Shown here piece by piece: positions 4,888 through 8,865 of a stretch of DNA of 8,865 nucleotides. A program made the position numbers and the translations under genes. Below the pieces are notes generated by a model that worked only from the letters and a program-made list of their open reading frames with translations, had not been told where the DNA came from and did not search any database. The DNA is from a bacterium (GTDB lineage: Bacteria; SZUA-182), in assembly GCA_003230635.1 (NCBI GenBank), contig QIFF01000253.1, forward strand, positions 1 to 8,865, written 5' to 3'. How positions within the stretch are numbered: position 1 is the stretch's first letter; every line of letters begins with the position of its first letter.

Positions 4888-6135
4888 ATGCACCAAAAAA
4901 TTTATTCTAAACCGGAAGCTGAAGCCATGCACCGTGAAGGATTGCTTGGGGATCACTTCGATTGTTTGCTCACATGGCTGGATGGACAAGGCTATTCACT
5001 GGAAACCATGCGGTGTCGCATCCTGCGAGTAACTCACTTCGGGAGGTATCTGGAGCAAAAGGGTGTTCGCTCTATCCATGAGTTGGAAGGAGCACCAGGC
5101 CAGAAGCTCCTAAGCGACTATCAGCGTTATTGGAAAGCCAAAGGGCATTACCACAGGAATTCTGATTTGCGGTTTTACATCCGGGCACTCGAAGAAGCGG
5201 GGGTGCTTAAGGCCTCTCCGCCTACGGATTCCCCTATGTCCCATGAAATCCAAACATATGTAACCTTTCTCAGGGATCAGAAGGGTTTAAGTGAAAGCAC
5301 CATCCTGAGCCACGTGCGCTGTATAGAAAAATTTCTGGAATTTCTCGACTGTCAAAAGTATGCTCATACTATTCCAGGTTTTGGGATTACGGAAGTGGAT
5401 AATTTTATTAAACACGTCGGAACCCGGCTGCGGCGCACCTCCCAGAAATCAGTGGCTGGGATATTAAGAAGTTTCGTCCGGTTTCTGTATCAGTCGGGGG
5501 AAATTAGCCGCAACTTATCTTATCTAATTACCAGTCCTCGATGTTACCAATTAGAAGCCTTGCCCAGGCTGCTAAACTGGGATGAGGTTGAGCAGATTCT
5601 CCAGAGTGTGGATGTATCTGTCGGGTCCGGCGTCAGGGCTTACGCCATCCTTACTCTCCTGGCAACTTATGGGCTGCGGGCGGGAGAGGTAGCCCATCTT
5701 AGGCTGGAGGATATTGACTGGCGAAGGGAGAGCATACACATTGCCCGGCGCAAAAACGGCAGGGATCTCAGGTTGCCCCTCGTCCCCCAAGCGGCTGAGG
5801 CCGTTATCGGATACTTAAAGCGCAGGCGCCCATCTTCGAACTACCGGGAAGTATTTCTACTCACCCGCGCCCCCTGGACTCCGCTTGATCGTCAGCATAT
5901 AGCTTATGTGGTAAGACGGCAGATTCATCTGACCGGTCTTGCCCCATCCCGGCACGGGGCGCACATAATCAGGCACAGTTTTGCCACCCACCTGCATTGC
6001 AAGGGGGCGTCACTCAAGGAAATCGGGGATATGCTGGGACATAAAAACCCTCAATCGACCCGTGTTTATACCAAAACCGCTATCGATAACTTACGGGAAG
6101 CGGCTCTGGAAGTACCGGAGGTGCCTGATGAATAA
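4888..6135 (+). CDS. Tyrosine recombinase of E2, gene A (RitA-like)
   Basis: The product is 415 residues. The ATG at 4888 is chosen over the in-frame GTG at 4867 because AAGGAGG (4876-4882) sits five bases before it, and because the length then matches the E1 homologue. Catalytic residues are Arg264 (YGLRAGEV), Lys289 (ARRKNGRD), His359 and Arg362 (HIIRHSFATHL), His385 (MLGHKNP) and Tyr394 (TRVYTKT). Two core-binding-like domains precede the catalytic domain: about 17-105 and about 117-205 (SESTILSHVRCIEKFLEFL). The gene begins 177 bases inside the left inverted repeat and overlaps gene B. It is expected to act at the element ends together with B and C, since trio recombinases are thought to work jointly. 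Confidence 0.95.
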   Translation: MHQKIYSKPEAEAMHREGLLGDHFDCLLTWLDGQGYSLETMRCRILRVTHFGRYLEQKGVRSIHELEGAPGQKLLSDYQRYWKAKGHYHRNSDLRFYIRALEEAGVLKASPPTDSPMSHEIQTYVTFLRDQKGLSESTILSHVRCIEKFLEFLDCQKYAHTIPGFGITEVDNFIKHVGTRLRRTSQKSVAGILRSFVRFLYQSGEISRNLSYLITSPRCYQLEALPRLLNWDEVEQILQSVDVSVGSGVRAYAILTLLATYGLRAGEVAHLRLEDIDWRRESIHIARRKNGRDLRLPLVPQAAEAVIGYLKRRRPSSNYREVFLLTRAPWTPLDRQHIAYVVRRQIHLTGLAPSRHGAHIIRHSFATHLHCKGASLKEIGDMLGHKNPQSTRVYTKTAIDNLREAALEVPEVPDE

Positions 6136-7528
6136 TGAAATCAAAGGGAAGTTGATTTCCCATCTGCAGCCATGGATTGAGCGGTTCATCCTTAGTATCC
6201 CACATTTGGAGGCAAGGACATGCCGGACTTATCGCAAAACCATAGGTTTATTTGTCGCTTGCTTGGATAAAAGCTCCTCCAGCAAAGACATTCCGAACAG
6301 TTTCAAACTGGAAACAATTACCGAGTGGATTAAAGAAATGCTGTCCCGTTATGCTTTCCTTACTGTTATGGATCAGGTGTGGCTTATCACTCGTTTCCTT
6401 TCTTTCCTGGGAGACAAAAGAGTGCTTGGGGAGAATCTCCTGAGCCGACTGCAAAAAGAATATCCCAGGAAAGGATTGAAGGGTATAGTTATGGCTTTGG
6501 CAAGTTCATCCCCCCAGGAATCACTTCAGGCCCTCAAGTCACCTGACCGGTTCACCAGCCCTCTCGGGCGGCATATGCAGCAGTTTATTGCTCTCGCTCA
6601 AGCTCAAGGAAAAAAATACCGGGATGAGGAGGAAATACTTGTCCTGTTCGACCGTTTTCTGGCGACCTATGCTCAGCCCCCCCAACAACTCTCGGAACCG
6701 GTTATCAAACAATGGCTTGCCCTTTTTCCGGTCTCTTCTCCTAGAAGACGGTACATGGGCTTTGGGGCAGTCCGACAGTTTTGCCTCTACCTGCGGCGCT
6801 TCGATCCACAGGCTTATGTCCCCGATTCATCACTGGCCCCATCAGTTCCGCCGCCGCCACTGCCTTACATTTATTCTCATGCGGAAATTGAGGCATTGCT
6901 TAGGGCCGCCCGTCAACTGAAACCATCGGCTGGATCCCCCTATCGCCCGCAAACTTTCTACACCCTGTTCTTGCTGCTCTATACCACGGGAATGCGCCTC
7001 GGCGAAGCCTTAAGGCTTCAATTCGGGGATATTGACCATGAGAATCAAGTACTTCACATCCGGGAAACAAAATTTTTCAAATCACGCCTGGTGCCGCTCT
7101 CCGCCAGCATGATGAAAGAACTGGAAGCTTACCTCCAGGTGCGCCGGCAATTTGGAGCGCCGGTCACACCCCAGTCTCCCCTTTTCCAAAACCCGCACAA
7201 AAAGAGTCATTATTCTAAATTGGCTGCTCAGATGGCGTTCTGGGAGATACTTAAAAGTATAGGTCTTAAGCCGAGCCGAAAACATAACGGCCCTTGTATT
7301 CACGGCCTTCGTCACACCATGGCCACCCACCGCCTGGAGGAGTGGTACCGCAAGGGGGAATGTGTTCAGTCCAAGCTGGAGTTCTTAAGCACTTATCTGG
7401 GACATGTCAAAATCGCCAGCACCCAGCGCTATCTGACCATGACCACTGAACTACTCCAGCAGGCATCTCAACGTTTCAACCAATATTTTACTCCTACAAA
7501 AGGAGAAACAGAAGATGAAAAGCAATAA
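6128..7528 (+). CDS. Tyrosine recombinase of E2, gene B (RitB-like, with an extra N-terminal domain)
   Basis: The product is 466 residues from the ATG at 6128, which overlaps the stop of gene A by eight bases and has GGAGG (6117-6121) six bases before it. The reading frame is open further upstream, but that part lies inside gene A. Catalytic residues are Arg290 (TGMRLGEA), Lys315 (ETKFFKSR), His392 and Arg395 (IHGLRHTMATH), His426 (YLGHVKI) and Tyr435 (STQRYLTM). The catalytic domain spans about 248-450. Before it are two helical regions that look like core-binding domains: residues 12-110 (PWIERFILSIPHL, TCRTYRKTIGLFV) and 142-225 (LGRHMQQFIALAQAQGKKY). RitB proteins as I remember them are shorter, nearer 300-340 residues, so the first 130 residues may be an addition. 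The same N-terminal segment heads the chimeric gene of E1. Confidence 0.92.
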   Translation: MNNEIKGKLISHLQPWIERFILSIPHLEARTCRTYRKTIGLFVACLDKSSSSKDIPNSFKLETITEWIKEMLSRYAFLTVMDQVWLITRFLSFLGDKRVLGENLLSRLQKEYPRKGLKGIVMALASSSPQESLQALKSPDRFTSPLGRHMQQFIALAQAQGKKYRDEEEILVLFDRFLATYAQPPQQLSEPVIKQWLALFPVSSPRRRYMGFGAVRQFCLYLRRFDPQAYVPDSSLAPSVPPPPLPYIYSHAEIEALLRAARQLKPSAGSPYRPQTFYTLFLLLYTTGMRLGEALRLQFGDIDHENQVLHIRETKFFKSRLVPLSASMMKELEAYLQVRRQFGAPVTPQSPLFQNPHKKSHYSKLAAQMAFWEILKSIGLKPSRKHNGPCIHGLRHTMATHRLEEWYRKGECVQSKLEFLSTYLGHVKIASTQRYLTMTTELLQQASQRFNQYFTPTKGETEDEKQ

Positions 7529-8525
7529 TAAACTAAGCTCGTACATTCACGGCTTTCTTCAGGAATACTTAATTCTGCAAAAGGGCTTCAGCCGGCATAC
7601 CGTCTTAAGCTACCGGGATACAATCAAGCTGTTTCTTAACTTTAGCGCCACCAGTAAAAAGAGACCGGTCACTGACCTGACCATAGCCGATCTCGGAGCC
7701 GCCATGGTGGTGGATTTCCTTGATTATCTGGAAAAGGAGCGGGATAACAGCAGGCAGACCAGAAACATCCGCCTGGCCTGCCTGCATAGTTTCTTTGCTT
7801 ATCTGATCAGGCATGACCCGCTGATATTTGATCATTGCCAACGCGTCCTGGTCATCCCTTTCAAGCGAACGGGGGAATCTACGGTCGTCGAATATCTGGA
7901 GCGGGATGAAATGCAGGCCATACTCGAAGCGGTGGACCGTTCCACCCAGGATGGCAGCCGGTACTACACGCTCCTGTATTTCCTGTACAACACCGGGGCC
8001 AGGGTCCAGGAAGTCATTGATCTGCCGGCAAAGGCATTCCAATTACAGCGTCCATTTCAGGTTCGCTTCCGGGGAAAGGGGGCTAAAGAGCGCCTCTGCC
8101 CTCTATGGTCCGACACTGTTAAACTGCTGCACTCTCTGCTGAAACAAAGAGGGCTTGATCCCCAGTCCAATACCCCGGTTTTCGTAAACCACAGAGGGCA
8201 ACCCCTGACCCGTCACGGGATCCGCTATTTGCTGAACAAATATGTTCAGCTCGCCTCAAAAAATTGCCCGACCCTTCAGGGAAGACATATCCATCCCCAC
8301 TCTATCCGTCATACTACCGCCATGCATCTGCTTCAGGCGGGGGTGGATATTAACACCATCCGGGCCTGGCTTGGACACACTAAGCTGGAAACAACCAACC
8401 GCTATGCCCAGATTAACCTGGAGATGAAACGAAAGGTTCTGGATAATTACTTGCCGGTTCCTAAAACAAATAAGCACCCTTGGAAGCAAAATCCCGACCT
8501 TCTCCAATGGCTGGATAGTCTCTGA
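7515..8525 (+). CDS. Tyrosine recombinase of E2, gene C (RitC-like)
   Basis: The product is 336 residues. The ATG at 7515 overlaps the end of gene B by 14 bases and has AGGAG (7501-7505) nine bases upstream, so all three genes are coupled. It has one core-binding domain (about 8-98, with FSRHTVLSYRDTIKLFLNF and FLDYLEKERDNSRQTRN) and a catalytic domain from about 125 with Arg163 (TGARVQEV), Lys188 (RGKGAKER), His262 and Arg265 (HSIRHTTAMHL), His288 (LGHTKL) and Tyr297 (TNRYAQ). The C-terminus WKQNPDLLQWLDSL is conserved in the E1 chimera (WKQNEQLLQWLESR). The gene stops 10 bases before the imperfect right inverted repeat begins. Confidence 0.94.
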   Translation: MKSNNKLSSYIHGFLQEYLILQKGFSRHTVLSYRDTIKLFLNFSATSKKRPVTDLTIADLGAAMVVDFLDYLEKERDNSRQTRNIRLACLHSFFAYLIRHDPLIFDHCQRVLVIPFKRTGESTVVEYLERDEMQAILEAVDRSTQDGSRYYTLLYFLYNTGARVQEVIDLPAKAFQLQRPFQVRFRGKGAKERLCPLWSDTVKLLHSLLKQRGLDPQSNTPVFVNHRGQPLTRHGIRYLLNKYVQLASKNCPTLQGRHIHPHSIRHTTAMHLLQAGVDINTIRAWLGHTKLETTNRYAQINLEMKRKVLDNYLPVPKTNKHPWKQNPDLLQWLDSL

Positions 8526-8535
8526 CAGGCTCAAA

Positions 8536-8546
8536 TTAATGTTGAG
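8536..8546 (+). repeat. Subterminal repeat TTAATGTTGAG at the right end of E2
   Basis: It is the inverted partner of 4810-4820 and marks the inner edge of the 111-bp imperfect terminal repeat. The inverted copy CTCAACATTAA lies at 8613-8623 inside the perfect part, so each end carries this 11-mer twice, in opposite orientations. Confidence 0.85.
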
Positions 8547-8590
8547 TAATCGAAGTTACTTGAGACGGGATGGCCAGTATTTATAAGGGT

Positions 8591-8761
8591 TCAAGGTGGA
8601 CGATAAAAATCTCTCAACATTAACGGAAACTTAACATAAGTCCCATCTGGCTTGGTCATTTCAAAGCGCAGGATGGAGACTCTGGACAAGTCCTTTTTAG
8701 TCTCCGCTTCCAAAATTGTGCCAATGTCGCCGACGTATACTTTGTTTTCAATAGACGGCAT
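8591..8761 (-). pseudogene. N-terminal half of the 99-residue prophage-type protein, cut by E2
   Basis: The ATG at 8761 has AGGAAGGG six bases upstream. The frame reads MPSIENKVYVGDIGT and continues to EMTKPDGT at the E2 boundary, 41 host residues. It then runs into the inverted repeat for 15 foreign residues (YVKFPLMLRDFYRPP) and stops with TGA at 8591-8593. The 56-residue product could still be made but lacks the C-terminal 58 residues, found at 4507-4691. The original gene would have lain directly upstream of the amidase in the same transcription unit, so E2 probably also has polar effects on it. Confidence 0.85.
8598..8646 (-). repeat. Right terminal inverted repeat of E2
   Basis: It is identical in reverse complement to 4710-4758. 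The arm CTTAACATAA lies at 8630-8639 and the core GTCCCA at 8640-8645; host sequence resumes after 8646. Confidence 0.95.
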
Positions 8762-8788
8762 AATTTACCCTTCCTCACTAGTGTCCAA

Positions 8789-8865
8789 TTATAAGTCAAA
8801 TAATAACAACTGCTTACAGGGCACATCCTTTGGGGCTGTGTAATTGTGCTCAGTAAGTACTTGTA
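8789..8865 (-). CDS. Possible C-terminus of an upstream prophage-type gene, runs off the right edge
   Basis: A minus-strand frame reads QVLTEHNYTAP then KDVPCKQLLLFDL and stops with TAA at 8789-8791, 27 bases before the next start codon on the same strand. The composition looks protein-like and the spacing fits an operon with the split gene. With only about 24 codons visible, no family can be assigned. Another minus-strand frame is also open here, so the call is tentative. Confidence 0.35.
   Translation of the reverse strand, partial: QVLTEHNYTAPKDVPCKQLLLFDL

Larger units (their letters stand above)
4685..8646 (+). mobile_element. Element E2: three-gene recombinase-in-trio (RIT)-like element
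   Basis: The direct repeat GTCCCAT (4685-4691 and 8640-8646) flanks the insertion; deleting 3955 bp restores the host gene in frame, so the boundaries are well supported. The ends carry 49-bp perfect inverted repeats, extending imperfectly and without gaps to 111 bp. Inside are three overlapping plus-strand tyrosine recombinase genes of different subtypes and nothing else. This is the organisation described for RIT elements; Tn554-type transposons also have two integrase genes, but with an unrelated third protein (TnpC). The perfect repeats, intact genes and restorable target suggest a recent insertion and a functional element. Confidence 0.92.

Noticed and set aside
5981..6127. A longer start for gene B, adding 49 residues
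   Set aside because: This stretch lies wholly inside the catalytic end of gene A in another frame; the ATG at 6128 has a proper ribosome binding site and matches the start of the E1 chimera.

Overview
The window looks like accessory DNA from a Firmicute, plausibly a Peptococcaceae-type clostridium. This rests on strong AAAGGAGG-type ribosome binding sites, moderate base composition and prophage-type proteins; no taxonomic marker is present. Almost everything of interest is mobile: two related but distinct elements made of co-oriented tyrosine recombinase genes, inserted on either side of a prophage-like lysis gene.

Layout. (1) 1-881, minus strand: the start of a CzcB/CusB-like RND efflux adaptor running off the left edge, preceded by a small exported His/Cys-rich protein; probably a metal-efflux operon. 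(2) 882-1280: intergenic, with a likely promoter for that operon, short direct repeats, and a run of strong RNA hairpins ending in a terminator-like stem. (3) 1281-3851: element E1, two recombinase genes on the minus strand between 70-bp terminal inverted repeats with one mismatch. (4) 3951-4487, minus: an N-acetylmuramoyl-L-alanine amidase. (5) 4507-4691 and 8591-8761, minus: the two halves of a 99-residue prophage-type protein split by element E2. (6) 4685-8646: element E2, three overlapping recombinase genes on the plus strand between 49-bp perfect inverted repeats. (7) 8789-8865: a possible tail of another minus-strand gene.

E2 has the layout known as a recombinase-in-trio (RIT) element: three different tyrosine recombinases, translationally coupled, all with intact catalytic residues. 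Removing exactly 3955 bp rejoins the interrupted host gene in frame, so both insertion boundaries can be fixed. E1 is a cousin with only two genes; its second gene looks like an in-frame chimera of the start of a trio gene B and the end of gene C.

The ends give a readable recombination logic. In each element, joining the two ends would make 10-bp inverted arms around a 6-bp core. The arms of E1 and E2 differ at one base, while the cores differ completely (CGGATT and GTCCCA) and each matches the flanking host DNA. Each element also carries, at one end only, an extra 26-bp unit that places a second, inverted copy of that core next to the end, making a 32-bp near-perfect palindrome. This extra unit is gene-distal in E1 and gene-proximal in E2, but on the same side of both with respect to the chromosome.
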